Shown: piece by piece, positions 15,450 to 23,312 of the stretch
Position numbering within the stretch: the stretch's first letter is position 1
How the letters are laid out: every line of letters begins with the position of its first letter
Assembly (NCBI GenBank): GCA_944388145.1
Contig: CALXHQ010000011.1
Coordinates: 17,192-81,191, forward strand
Source: an uncultured Gemmiger sp.
GTDB taxonomy: Bacteria > Bacillota > Clostridia > Oscillospirales > Ruminococcaceae
Reading direction: 5' to 3'
Length of the DNA: 64,000 bases
The notes under the pieces: generated by a model
Database searches by the model: none
Told to the model about the DNA's origin: nothing
What the model saw: only the letters and a program-made list of their open reading frames with translations
Position numbers and translations under genes: made by a program

Positions 15450-16697
15450 TCAGTTGATATTGGTGAAGTTTGCCGTGCCGGCCATGCAATCATCGAAGGG
15501 AATTGCCTGGTAGAAGGTCCGCTCCCAGCTGGTTTGTGTGGTGCCGTTGTATGCGTTGTTTTCCAAAATCAGGATGTCTTCCTCCGGCCCTGCCGCGCCC
15601 ACGACCTGCAGCGGCCGCCCGGTGACGGCGTCGGTGAAGGGAAACTCCACCACCTGGCCGGTCTGGCAGTTGATGGCAAACATCTTGACCTGAAGGGAAG
15701 AATCTTCCTCCACACCGGTGACGCTGTCGACAAACAGGGTATCGTGGTAATACCCCTCAACGTAGATGCCGGCGGTGCCCTGCACGGACGGGAAGCAGTC
15801 CGGCAGATGGATCTCCTGTGTGCCGTCAGTTGCGGTCAGGGTAACCTGTTCCCCGTCGGGTTCCAGCTGGAACCACCAGGGGCCGCTGGCATATCCGACC
15901 ATCTGCTCCTGCTCGTACTCGGTGCGGGGCGTCCAGGCCCCAGTGGCCGGCGCATAGGTGGAGACTTTATGGATTCCGTCCGTTGTGATTTCCTTGATCC
16001 AAAGTTCGTCCCCGTCTGTGCCGAGGACAAAGAGATACCCCTCGTTTGCGCTGTAAAGGGTGGTCAGCTCCCCGGTGTTCACGTCCAGGCTGATCAGCTC
16101 ATTGCTGTACGCACCTTCCGGCGAGACGGTTGACCGCGTCAGATACAGGCGCGCACCGTCGCTGACCACACCGGCCCCCATCGTCTGGCCGCTGCCAAAG
16201 GTGTAAAGCGTATGCCGGTCGCCGCCATCGAGGTTGCCCACCTCAATCCTGGCGGGATACTCGTTTTGGCCATCGTTGTAATCGATGAAGAACAGATAGA
16301 GATGTTCCTCGTCCACACCAATGGAGGGGGCAAAGCCGGTGGAAGTGGCAAAGGCGGTGCAGCTGTCGTCCGTGTGCTGGCAATTGGGGCTGGCGCACAG
16401 GTAGGTGGCCTGGCCGGTGGCCAAATCCCAATAGTGGATCATGGAGCGCCCGTCCTCGATCTCAACCCAGTACATTCCCTGGTCGGTACAGGCCTGTGCC
16501 CCGGTGTCATCCGGGGAAAGGGAAAGCATCTTCAGTTCCCCGGCGGGGGCGTTGTCCCCGGCGGGCGGGGCGGAAGGGGCGGCATTCTCTGACGTTGCGG
16601 GCGCTCCCGCCTGCTGTGCAGAGCACGAAGCAAGTACAGCTGCGGCCATCATTACAGATAGTATTTGCAGAGGGAAAATGTTTGACTTTTTATTCAT
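15450..16697 (-). CDS. Lipoprotein 4, beta-propeller-like, CX4CXHX4C family
   Basis: 415 residues. Signal peptide NKKSNIFPLQILSVMMAAAV with lipobox LASC, a Pro/Ala linker, MIHYWDLATGQATYLC, CASPNCQHTDDSC (CX4CXHX4C), GNLDGGDRHTLYTFG and further blade-like repeats (ISLDVNTGELTTLYSA). The C terminus AGTANFTNIN lacks the YLxS motif of its relatives. The ribosome binding site AGGAG is 10 bp from the ATG. Unlike the others it has no 11-bp repeat box upstream, only a long inverted repeat at 16729-16781, so it may be regulated differently or read from the secreted protein gene. Confidence 0.8.
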   Translation of the reverse strand: MNKKSNIFPLQILSVMMAAAVLASCSAQQAGAPATSENAAPSAPPAGDNAPAGELKMLSLSPDDTGAQACTDQGMYWVEIEDGRSMIHYWDLATGQATYLCASPNCQHTDDSCTAFATSTGFAPSIGVDEEHLYLFFIDYNDGQNEYPARIEVGNLDGGDRHTLYTFGSGQTMGAGVVSDGARLYLTRSTVSPEGAYSNELISLDVNTGELTTLYSANEGYLFVLGTDGDELWIKEITTDGIHKVSTYAPATGAWTPRTEYEQEQMVGYASGPWWFQLEPDGEQVTLTATDGTQEIHLPDCFPSVQGTAGIYVEGYYHDTLFVDSVTGVEEDSSLQVKMFAINCQTGQVVEFPFTDAVTGRPLQVVGAAGPEEDILILENNAYNGTTQTSWERTFYQAIPFDDCMAGTANFTNIN

Positions 16698-16728
16698 ATG
16701 ATAAAATCTCCTAAATGTGTCAATGATG

Positions 16729-16781
16729 TGCCAAATGCCCTACAGTAGCTGTCTTTTTCTACTGGTAGGGCATTTGGCTAA
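16729..16781. repeat. Long inverted repeat between lipoprotein 4 and a secreted protein gene
   Basis: GCCAAATGCCCTAC at the left pairs with GTAGGGCATTTGGC at the right, extended inward by CAGTAG/CTACTG around a T-rich loop, giving about 19 paired bases. There is no T tract after either arm, so it is not a typical intrinsic terminator. It lies 45 bp after the secreted protein stop and about 30 bp before the lipoprotein 4 start. Confidence 0.75.
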
Positions 16782-16824
16782 GTGTTGAATCCTGTCAATC
16801 TATATGCAAAGGGAGAGATTCATT

Positions 16825-17376
16825 TTACCGGGCTTTCCAAAGTGAAGAAGTGGAAGATCCAACTCCTGTTGTAAAATTGATAATTGCGGAATTGCCGCCG
16901 CCGGTAGCATTCAGATACTGTCCATCATAATTTGCAAGCCGGAAACGATAACCACTCGCATAGCTTCCTGTGCACATAAGATTCGAATCAAAATAGGCAG
17001 TGCTTCCAGACCAGAGTATTGCATTACCTGTGTCTTTATCACGGTTAATCATCAGGGTGTATTTCGAACCGTTCGGAGGAGCAGTCTGTACACGAAGCGT
17101 CAAATAGCCACCACTGCTGGTGTATCCCTTGAAGCGCTGGTCACTGCTGCTAGTGCGAGCCCAGATACGAAGCGGCGTACCTTTTTGCACCGGATTTCCA
17201 TTGATCGGATACGCATTGAGATAGCCACAGCCTGTTTGGCCACCGTAGCTCTGATAGAAGTATTCTTTGCCTGCAAGGCCATTTGTATAGTCGGCCGCAA
17301 ACGTCGGCACGGCCATACCAACGGCCATCACCATAGCCAGCAACAGGGTAAGCAGACGTTTCTTTGCTTTTGTCAT
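16825..17376 (-). CDS. Secreted protein, possible beta-trefoil (ricin-like) fold
   Basis: 183 residues from the ATG behind AAGGAGG. A classical signal peptide (TKAKKRLLTLLLAMVMAVG then AVPTFAA) predicts cleavage near residue 28. The mature part of about 155 residues has repeated short motifs: GYLNAYPINGNPVQKGTPL, YTLMINRDKDTGNAIL, YRFRLANYDGQYLNATG, ending SSLWKAR. This spacing of hydrophobic and Gly/Asn turns recalls beta-trefoil lectin-like domains, but that is a guess. Base composition is clearly lower in GC than the neighbours, suggesting transfer. It is divergent from a PadR regulator and has an excellent promoter. Confidence 0.78.
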   Translation of the reverse strand: MTKAKKRLLTLLLAMVMAVGMAVPTFAADYTNGLAGKEYFYQSYGGQTGCGYLNAYPINGNPVQKGTPLRIWARTSSSDQRFKGYTSSGGYLTLRVQTAPPNGSKYTLMINRDKDTGNAILWSGSTAYFDSNLMCTGSYASGYRFRLANYDGQYLNATGGGNSAIINFTTGVGSSTSSLWKAR

Positions 17377-17514
17377 TTTGATGTCCTCCTTTTCAAAGGT
17401 TTTGTTTGGGTTTGGGTTGGGTTTCGATCCGTACTGCAAAGCGCCCGCGCGCTGGCGCTTGTACCGTAATCATTCGGCCGCTTCGGCGGCCCCTTTTCGT
17501 GCTATCTTGGTTAG

Positions 17515-17543
17515 AGTATACGTCATTGGACAAATTTTGTCAA
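17515..17543 (-). promoter_or_regulatory. Sigma-70 promoter of the secreted protein, with operator-like repeat
   Basis: Minus strand: TTGACA (17538-17543), 17-bp spacer, TATACT (17515-17520). An imperfect inverted repeat ATTGgACAAA/TTTGTCAAT at 17525-17544 covers the -35, a natural operator position. The 130-nt leader contains two hairpins: one around the GGCCGC run near 17480 and AAGCGCC/GGGCGCTT near 17450. Confidence 0.8.
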
Positions 17544-17552
17544 TAAAAAGCA

Positions 17553-17581
17553 TTGAAAATTTACAACTACAATGATAAACT
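17553..17581 (+). promoter_or_regulatory. Sigma-70 promoter of the PadR operon
   Basis: TTGAAA (17553-17558), 17-bp spacer, TAAACT (17576-17581), 42 bp before the PadR start. Its -35 lies 10 bp from that of the divergent secreted-protein promoter, so one regulator could act on both. Confidence 0.65.
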
Positions 17582-17623
17582 AAATACAGTCGAACCAAAC
17601 CCATCGCAGATAAAGGCAGAACC

Positions 17624-18013
17624 ATGGCAAATACCAACTCTTCCCGTGCGCCCCGCAGCGGCACCGCCGCCGGTATGCGGGAGTCGATCAAAAAGGCCGT
17701 CACCGAGATGATGGTCCTGTTTTTGCTGCGCCAAAAGCCGATGTATACCTACGAGATGTCACAGGAGCTTACGCGGCTGACGGGCGGCGTTTATACCTTC
17801 AATACGCTGTATCTTGCCATCTATCGCCTGCAGGAGCACGGCTACATCACCGAGGCCGGCAAGCAGGAGGCGGGCAACCGCCTCAGGGTCTACTTCAAGC
17901 TGACGGACGCCGGGCAGCGGTATCTGGACGAGCTTCTGCCCACTTACCGTGAGATGATCGGCGCGCTGGATTCCCTGCTGGCGCAGGATGGCAAGCTGTA
18001 CAAGGAGGAATGA
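17624..18013 (+). CDS. PadR family transcriptional regulator
   Basis: 129 residues. After a Ser/Ala/Arg-rich N terminus, the winged-helix core runs about 20-105: VTEMMVLFLLRQKPMYTYEM, then GGVYTFNTLYLAIYRLQEHG (the DNA-facing helix) and a wing RLRVYFKLTDAGQRYL, followed by a helical dimerisation end. PadR proteins are small-molecule or stress-responsive repressors, usually autoregulated. It heads a three-gene unit with a HAAS-type membrane protein and a secreted protein and faces the secreted protein gene across overlapping promoters. Confidence 0.9.
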   Translation: MANTNSSRAPRSGTAAGMRESIKKAVTEMMVLFLLRQKPMYTYEMSQELTRLTGGVYTFNTLYLAIYRLQEHGYITEAGKQEAGNRLRVYFKLTDAGQRYLDELLPTYREMIGALDSLLAQDGKLYKEE

Positions 18014-18015
18014 CC

Positions 18016-18426
18016 ATGTATGAAAGTGAAGTGAAGGATTACTGCCGGCGCGCCGGCAGTCTGCTTGCCTGCAGCCGGGCACAGCGGCAGCAATTTGACC
18101 GCCTGACCCGCCAAAGCGTGCAGGAGTACCTGCAGGAGGTGCCCGGCGCGCCCTGGCCGGAGGTGGAGCGGACGCTGGGCAGCCCTGAGGAGGCCGCCAG
18201 TGCGTTTATGGAATCCCTTCCGCCAGACACTGCGGAGCATTGGGCCGGCGCGCACAAGTGCCGCCTGCGGCTGGCAGCCGCCGCCGTCTGCCTGGTGTTT
18301 GCGCTGCTGGTAGGTGTGATTGCATTCTTTGTGATAACCAAAGGCGTGGCGATCATCGAAAAGGAAACCACCATCTATTATTTAGATGACAATTCTTCTA
18401 TGCCGCCGTTGCCGGATTTGGAATAA
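18016..18426 (+). CDS. PadR-associated HAAS/DUF1700-like membrane protein
   Basis: 136 residues from the ATG 7 bp after AAGGAGG; an alternative ATG 6 bp earlier overlaps the PadR stop but sits on the ribosome binding site. Residues 1-70 are a cytoplasmic helical domain with PWPEVERTLGSPEEAASAF, the usual HAAS signature. One membrane helix follows (LAAAAVCLVFALLVGVIAFF), then a short outside tail. PadR/HAAS pairs are thought to couple membrane state to transcription. Here the partner output gene is probably the secreted protein that follows. Confidence 0.85.
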   Translation: MYESEVKDYCRRAGSLLACSRAQRQQFDRLTRQSVQEYLQEVPGAPWPEVERTLGSPEEAASAFMESLPPDTAEHWAGAHKCRLRLAAAAVCLVFALLVGVIAFFVITKGVAIIEKETTIYYLDDNSSMPPLPDLE

Positions 18427-18447
18427 CTTATAAGGAAGACGTGTTTT

Positions 18448-18888
18448 ATGAAAAAGTTCTTTGCAGCTTGCTTTTCCCTCTTGCTGTTGATCGTGGTTGC
18501 GGTTCCCTGCTATGCCGCGCCCCAGCGCGAAATCGTATCAGAGACCACAACGGCATTAGCCAATGGGATAGAATGTACAACGACAATTTATTGGGAAGCT
18601 TCTTCCACTCGTGCATCAACCAGGAAGGGAGGAATCGACCAAAGTTACAGCTATGACGGTAAAACAATTGCAATAGCGCGGCTGACCGCCACTTTCACCT
18701 ACAACGGCAGTACCGCAACGGCAATCAGCGCCAGCGGTAGTCATTCGACTGCCTCCGGCTGGTCGTACAGCGGCCAATCCACCTGGTGCAGCGGCGCAAC
18801 CGCCCATCTGACCGCCACGGTCTCCGGCCCGGTCAGCTTCCCGGTCAATCTCTCGCTGACCTGTTCGCCCAGCGGAGTTTTGTCCTGA
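18448..18888 (+). CDS. Small secreted protein, unknown function
   Basis: 146 residues. Signal peptide KKFFAACFSLLLLIVVAVPC then YAA predicts secretion. The mature part is rich in Ser and Thr (about a third of residues), with YDGKTIAIARLTATFTYNG, SGSHSTASGWSYSGQSTWC and TAHLTATVSGPVSFPVNLS, an all-beta-looking sequence with Cys residues that could pair. Third gene of the PadR operon, 21 bp after the HAAS gene, ended by a strong terminator. I do not recognise the family; it may be a small exported peptide whose level is set by PadR. Confidence 0.75.
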   Translation: MKKFFAACFSLLLLIVVAVPCYAAPQREIVSETTTALANGIECTTTIYWEASSTRASTRKGGIDQSYSYDGKTIAIARLTATFTYNGSTATAISASGSHSTASGWSYSGQSTWCSGATAHLTATVSGPVSFPVNLSLTCSPSGVLS

Positions 18889-18916
18889 CCGTATTTCTTC
18901 CCCAATCGACACACCC

Positions 18917-18953
18917 GGCGCACCGCCTTATCCCTGGCGGTGCGCCGTTTTTT
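18917..18953 (+). terminator. Terminator of the PadR operon
   Basis: An 11-bp perfect stem (18917-18927 with 18936-18946, GGCGCACCGCC), 8-nt loop, then a six-T run. Confidence 0.93.
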
Positions 18954-18977
18954 CCTTTTCCAAGCCGCCGCCTCTGG

Positions 18978-20351
18978 TCAAAAGGGCAGGCCCGGGTCGC
19001 CGCAGATGGTGTCCACGCCGTAATAAAAGGCCAGCGCCACATTGCGCTCATTTTCAGGATTTTGCATCAGGTCAGACAGGGCGTCGCCCCAAAACGGGCT
19101 GAATCGGGTCCGAGCGGCGGGCAGGATGGGGACTGTCAGATCAGTCTCGCCCGCGGCGCGGCTTTGCTCGATCCGGGCAGCGCGGGCGTCGGTGTTCCGG
19201 CGCAGCGCCGCCAGCTCGGCAACACCGGCGGGCAGCTGCAATGCCAGGGCCAGGGCCAGCACCCCGCAGGCCAGGGCAGGCCAGCGCAGCCGCCGGACCA
19301 GACGGTTGGCGCATACCAGCACCGCCGCGGCCAAAAAGGCCACGGTGCCCAGCATACTGCGCAGCGGATAAGCAGGCGAGGCAGTCATAGCCACATGGCA
19401 GGCCGCCGCACCGCCCAACAGCCACAGCGCGGGCGGCAGCTGCCGGGGCTGCCGGATGGCTAACTGCGCCGCCAGCAGAACGGCCAGCAGGATCAGCCAC
19501 CAAGCCTGTTCCCACAGAGCCAAGGTGTACTGTACCAACCGGGACGGCAGCAGCGCCAGGCCCAGCCCGGCCTGCCCATACCCCGCTGCACGGCGGTAGT
19601 TGCCGGGAGCGGCCATCAGCAGCGCAAAGCCCAGCCATTGCCCCGCCGCGCCCGCCGCCAGCAGACGGGGCATTGGGCGATGGCGGAAATGTATCTGCAC
19701 CAGGCGGGCGGTGCAGAGCAGGCAGGCGGCTGCACTCTGGTTTTCCATGCTCCAGCCGGAAAGCAGTCCCAGCAGAAACCACCATCCCGCACCGCGGCGC
19801 AGCTGGGGCATCCAACCCGGATGGATGTAGGGTCCCAAAAACCACATTGTCGCCGTCATGGTCCACAGGTAGTTCACCGATCCGGTCTGCCAGAGAAAGT
19901 TTTGCCCGAGGGCGGGAGTGCCCACCCAGAGCAGCAGTGCCGCCCCCGCCGCTGTCCACGCCGATGCCGCCGGGCTTTGGGGGCGGGCAAGCTTGGTCAA
20001 AGCGGCCGCCAGCAGCAAAAAAAGCGCTGCATTGCACAGGTCAAACAGCCAGCCCGGCAACAGGGTGGAGATCATCACGATGCCCAATACCGGCAGCCGC
20101 CCGCTATGCACTGCGCAGACCGCCTTGAGCGAGGACAGCAGGTCCGCCATACTTCGCAGCTTTCCCGCCGGGAAAAGCACCCCGTCCGGCCGGACCGTCA
20201 GGCGGCAGGCAAAAAAGTAATCGTCTGCCACCATGGGTGTCAGCAGGTTCAGAATCAGCATGCACACCCCCGCTCCGGCCAGCACAGCCAGCCAGGGCCG
20301 ACGAGGCGGGGCAGGCAGCGCCCTGTAACTTGTTTGTTGGTGCAGTTTCAT
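18978..20351 (-). CDS. DUF6056-like multi-pass membrane protein
   Basis: 457 residues from the ATG behind AGAGGGGG; the frame extends upstream past the promoter. About ten membrane helices. After the first helix comes PMVADDYFFACRL, an acidic DDY motif on the outside, then HSGRLPVLGIVM and FLWQTGSVNYLWTMTATMW. DDY, SGR and W-GSxNYLW are features of DUF6056 proteins, which have a GT-C glycosyltransferase-like topology; a role in cell-surface glycan assembly is inference. It has its own repeat-box promoter of the lipoprotein type, 46 bp before the start. Confidence 0.78.
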   Translation of the reverse strand: MKLHQQTSYRALPAPPRRPWLAVLAGAGVCMLILNLLTPMVADDYFFACRLTVRPDGVLFPAGKLRSMADLLSSLKAVCAVHSGRLPVLGIVMISTLLPGWLFDLCNAALFLLLAAALTKLARPQSPAASAWTAAGAALLLWVGTPALGQNFLWQTGSVNYLWTMTATMWFLGPYIHPGWMPQLRRGAGWWFLLGLLSGWSMENQSAAACLLCTARLVQIHFRHRPMPRLLAAGAAGQWLGFALLMAAPGNYRRAAGYGQAGLGLALLPSRLVQYTLALWEQAWWLILLAVLLAAQLAIRQPRQLPPALWLLGGAAACHVAMTASPAYPLRSMLGTVAFLAAAVLVCANRLVRRLRWPALACGVLALALALQLPAGVAELAALRRNTDARAARIEQSRAAGETDLTVPILPAARTRFSPFWGDALSDLMQNPENERNVALAFYYGVDTICGDPGLPF

Positions 20352-20396
20352 GACGATCCCCCTCTTGTCAAACGGATGAAACCGGCTTTTGCTTTT

Positions 20397-20427
20397 ATGA
20401 TACCGCCGGATTGTATCCAAACCGTTT
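20397..20427 (-). promoter_or_regulatory. Repeat-box promoter of the DUF6056 gene
   Basis: Minus strand: AAACGGTTTGG, ATACAATCCGG, then CGGTATCAT (-10 TATCAT). The distal repeat is weak, the proximal repeat and -10 spacing agree exactly with the lipoprotein boxes. Confidence 0.45.
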
Positions 20428-20452
20428 CAGTTTGTGTCGAGGGAGGTGCTGT

Positions 20453-21823
20453 TTATGGCAGAAGCTGGACGGGCCGCAGGGCGTCCGCGTCGGAATCCAG
20501 ATACGCCTGCTGATTGATCAGCGACCACTCGGCCTGCTGAGGCCCCGCCCCTGGGGTGGCATGATTGCCGGTCACCAACAGTACATCGGCTGCGTTCTTT
20601 CCCAACATGGTGCACAACAGCAAATCGGCGCCGGACTGTTGGCGGATAGTCAGCTCTCGCCGTTCCCCCGTCTGCACCTGAACGGCATAGCAGGAATCGG
20701 TGACCCTCCAGGAGGTACCCGCCTCATTTTGCTGGCTTTGCCCCTGGGAGAGCAGAAACCAGTCCCCCATCTGGCCATCCAGCCAGAAAGAGGTGGCGCC
20801 CACGTCCGGCAGGGTGGAAAGCTCCGTGGCCAGGCCGTTGGGCAGGGTGATGCGCGTCAGTGTGCGGGTATCCAGATCGAGATAAAACAGCCCCGCCTCC
20901 GTGAGAAGGTCGTAGACCCGCCCGCTGTAAGTGACCGTACCGACGGGTTGGGAACTGCCCACCGGGACCACGGTGCAGGTATACTGTGCAGAGCGTTCGA
21001 TCTCCTCATGGATGTCCGCCCAGTCCTGGCCGGGAAAGTCGGCCTCGGATTTGGTTTGGATTTTTTGCCGCAAAACGCAGCAGCCATTTTCGGTAACCCC
21101 CAGGAAGGCCGGTTCGGTCCCGTTCAGCTGGACCGGACAGGTATAAAAATCGGTGCGTGCACCGGTATCCAGGTCGATCGACACCAGTTTGAAGGTGGCG
21201 CCGATCCCCTGCTGGCCGTCGGAGCTCACCTCATTCAGAGCACAAATCAGCTGACTGCCATTGGCGGCAAAAGTCCGACTCAAACGCTCGTTGGCGGCAA
21301 ATTCCACCAAAGTATGGCGGTCACTGCCGTCCAGGTTGGCGGCCTCGATGTGAGGAATGGCACGTTCCGGGGCTTCGGCCCCGTAGGTAATATGCACCAG
21401 CAGCAGGTGTTCCCCGCTGACCAGCGGAAGGTAGCCGCCCTCATCAGGGTCAAGCCAGGCGGTACAGTTTTCCTGATCATGGGTGCAGTTTGGGTCAGCG
21501 CACAGGTAAATTTCCCGGGCAGTCTGGTAGTCAACATAGAGGATTTTGTTACCGGTGGCCTCGTCATAACGAATCTCATAAAAGCCCTGGTCGCCGCCGC
21601 ACCCCCACAGAGAGGCATCCTCCCTGGTTAAGGTGACGAAGCCTGTTGCCGCGGGCTCAGCCGGGGTCTGTGTTGGCAGCGGTGCAGCGTCCTGCTCCGA
21701 TGCAGGAGGGGCTTCGTTTGGCGGCGTGCACCCCGTCAGCAGCGCAGCGGCCAACAAAGCGGCCATCACAGAGCAGCGGGGCTTTTTCCGGCGATATGTT
21801 TGCCGCGGTTTTAACAGTTTCAT
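20453..21823 (-). CDS. Lipoprotein 5, beta-propeller-like, CX4CXHX4C family
   Basis: 456 residues from the ATG behind AAAGGTGG. A basic N region (MKLLKPRQTYRRKKPR) precedes the hydrophobic stretch and lipobox LLTGC. The body has ILYVDYQTAREIYLC, CADPNCTHDQENC (CX4CXHX4C), AANLDGSDRHTL, ISLDTGAR-like repeats and a C-terminal LINQQAYLDSDADAL. It is the closest full-length relative of lipoprotein 1. A leader of roughly 190 nt separates it from the strongest repeat box of the region (four repeats). Secreted and lipid-anchored; ligand unknown. Confidence 0.83.
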   Translation of the reverse strand: MKLLKPRQTYRRKKPRCSVMAALLAAALLTGCTPPNEAPPASEQDAAPLPTQTPAEPAATGFVTLTREDASLWGCGGDQGFYEIRYDEATGNKILYVDYQTAREIYLCADPNCTHDQENCTAWLDPDEGGYLPLVSGEHLLLVHITYGAEAPERAIPHIEAANLDGSDRHTLVEFAANERLSRTFAANGSQLICALNEVSSDGQQGIGATFKLVSIDLDTGARTDFYTCPVQLNGTEPAFLGVTENGCCVLRQKIQTKSEADFPGQDWADIHEEIERSAQYTCTVVPVGSSQPVGTVTYSGRVYDLLTEAGLFYLDLDTRTLTRITLPNGLATELSTLPDVGATSFWLDGQMGDWFLLSQGQSQQNEAGTSWRVTDSCYAVQVQTGERRELTIRQQSGADLLLCTMLGKNAADVLLVTGNHATPGAGPQQAEWSLINQQAYLDSDADALRPVQLLP

Positions 21824-22015
21824 TATAAAACGACCACCTTTCTTTGACGCGGACGGTATAAGAATTTGCAGCCGCAAGGCTGAGAGGCGTGCTCCTTTGC
21901 GGAATGCAGAGCCTGTTTCCGCGGCGGATGCTGCTCCTTCGCCAACATTTTGCGGCTTTCATTTCCTAATAAAAGTCTCGCTTTTATCCTGGGTCTGCCT
22001 TTCGGCTCCAACCCA

Positions 22016-22068
22016 ATCATAACAGGTGGTTGTATCCTGCTTGTACCGTGCTTGTATAAAAGTTGTAT
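22016..22068 (-). promoter_or_regulatory. Four-repeat regulator box and -10 upstream of lipoprotein 5
   Basis: Minus strand, four consecutive 11-bp direct repeats: ATACAACTTTT (22058-22068), ATACAAGCACG (22047-22057), GTACAAGCAGG (22036-22046), ATACAACCACC (22025-22035), directly followed by TGTTATGAT (22016-22024). Exact one-turn spacing and the place just before the -10 suit cooperative binding by an OmpR/PhoB-type activator. 21824-22015 is leader with no recognised element. Confidence 0.72.
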
Positions 22069-22108
22069 CGCCTGTGCAAAAGGCGGCTGCGGATACCCTG
22101 CTGCCAGG

Positions 22109-23029
22109 TCATGAGGCGCCGGTTTCCTCCTCCAAAGGCAGCCAGTTGGGGGCACCGTCCAGGTAATCCTGCTGTTCGATCAGCGCAAGATCCGGTATTT
22201 CAACTGTGGTCGCATAGTGGGTGCCATCTTGCCCGGTGAGCATTGTTTCCCGGCTGCGAATGCCCCGCTGTACCAGGAAACGGCTGCCCACGGAGGCCAA
22301 CGGCTCGCAGGGGACGGTGATGTTCCCCTGCCGAAAGCTCAGGCGAACGGGACGGGCGGTGCCATCCGCCAGATGGATCAGATAGGCCTGCCAGTCCGTT
22401 CTATGGCGTGCAATGTCCTGGACGGTGACAAACAATTCTCCATTGCAGGGGGTACCGGCAATCAGGCTGTTGCCGCCATAGTAAGGAATGTCCGTCTGGA
22501 ATTCCGTCTCCTGTCCGGTAATCAGATCCCGATGGATCAAATGGCAGCTGTTCCCTTTCCCGGGGGCGAACAGCCACAGCGTATAGCCGTCCGGCACAGC
22601 GGTGGGGGCGGCGGGTCCGTAGTCGTTGGCATACTGATACAATTCAGCGGCGGTCCCGTCCGTCGGGTTGCAGGACAGCCAGGTGTCTGTACCGTCCCCA
22701 TGGCACAGCACCAGCAGCTTGCCTGCCCCGGCGCCCATCAGCCAGGCGGTGTCCGGCAGAGTAATCAGCGTGCGGACATGACCGGCGGCAAGCTCGATGC
22801 AGCGCAGTTCGCGACAAGTGTCGCCCATTTGGCGGCCCAGTACCCGCACAGTCAGGTAGAGGGCTTGGCCATCCCCCGCCACCGCACCGGTGAGGTTCTC
22901 GCCGGGGGCAGCAGTCCAAACCTGACGCCGGTTGCTGCCGTCCGGGGACATTTGCCATAGCGTATCCCGCTGGCCGTCGCTGGAAACGGCAAACAGGCTG
23001 TCACCTGCACCGGATGCAAAGACGGACAG
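22109..23029 (-). pseudogene. Lipoprotein 6, N-terminally deleted copy
   Basis: About 305 residues align with the second half of lipoproteins 1 and 5 (MSPDGSNRRQVW, RCIELAAGHVRTLITLPD, C-terminal LIEQQDYLDGAPNW), but the signal peptide, lipobox and CX4CXHX4C region are missing. The frame stays open upstream only by running through a repeat box and a tRNA gene. The repeat box at 23021-23051 now abuts the propeller body, so a deletion removed leader and N terminus. It cannot be exported; a cytosolic product from an internal start is possible but unlikely. Confidence 0.75.
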
Positions 23030-23051
23030 TGCGGTTGTATCTGAGTTGTAA
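23021..23051 (-). promoter_or_regulatory. Repeat box stranded in front of the truncated lipoprotein 6
   Basis: Minus strand: TTACAACTCAG, ATACAACCGCA, then CTGTCCGTC, where the -10 sequence is lost. The repeats are intact but the promoter is probably dead. 23052-23270 shows nothing else recognisable. Confidence 0.5.
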
Positions 23052-23270
23052 CGGGTGAGGCATCCGCCGGGGCTGCTCTCAGACAGTCGGCCCCTGCGCC
23101 ATGTAAGTGGGTCTTTGCCGGCGCCTTTCCCTGCCCGGGAGACACTTGCTTTCCGCAAACAGTTACCGGCAACGCAGAGCACACAGCGTGAGCGGTATTG
23201 CCAGTTGTACCAGACAACGGCCTTTTGTCCCCCCCTCGAAGTCCTGTTCAAAGAGCGGATAAATAAACAG

Positions 23271-23306
23271 AAAAACGCCACATCTCGGTTTCCCGAAATG
23301 TGACGT
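23271..23306 (-). terminator. Terminator of the tRNA-Ala gene
   Basis: Stem 23275-23288 with 23293-23306 (ACGTCACATTTCGG-type arms, two mismatches or wobbles) and a TTTTT run on the minus strand at 23271-23275. Confidence 0.9.
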
Positions 23307-23312
23307 TGAACT

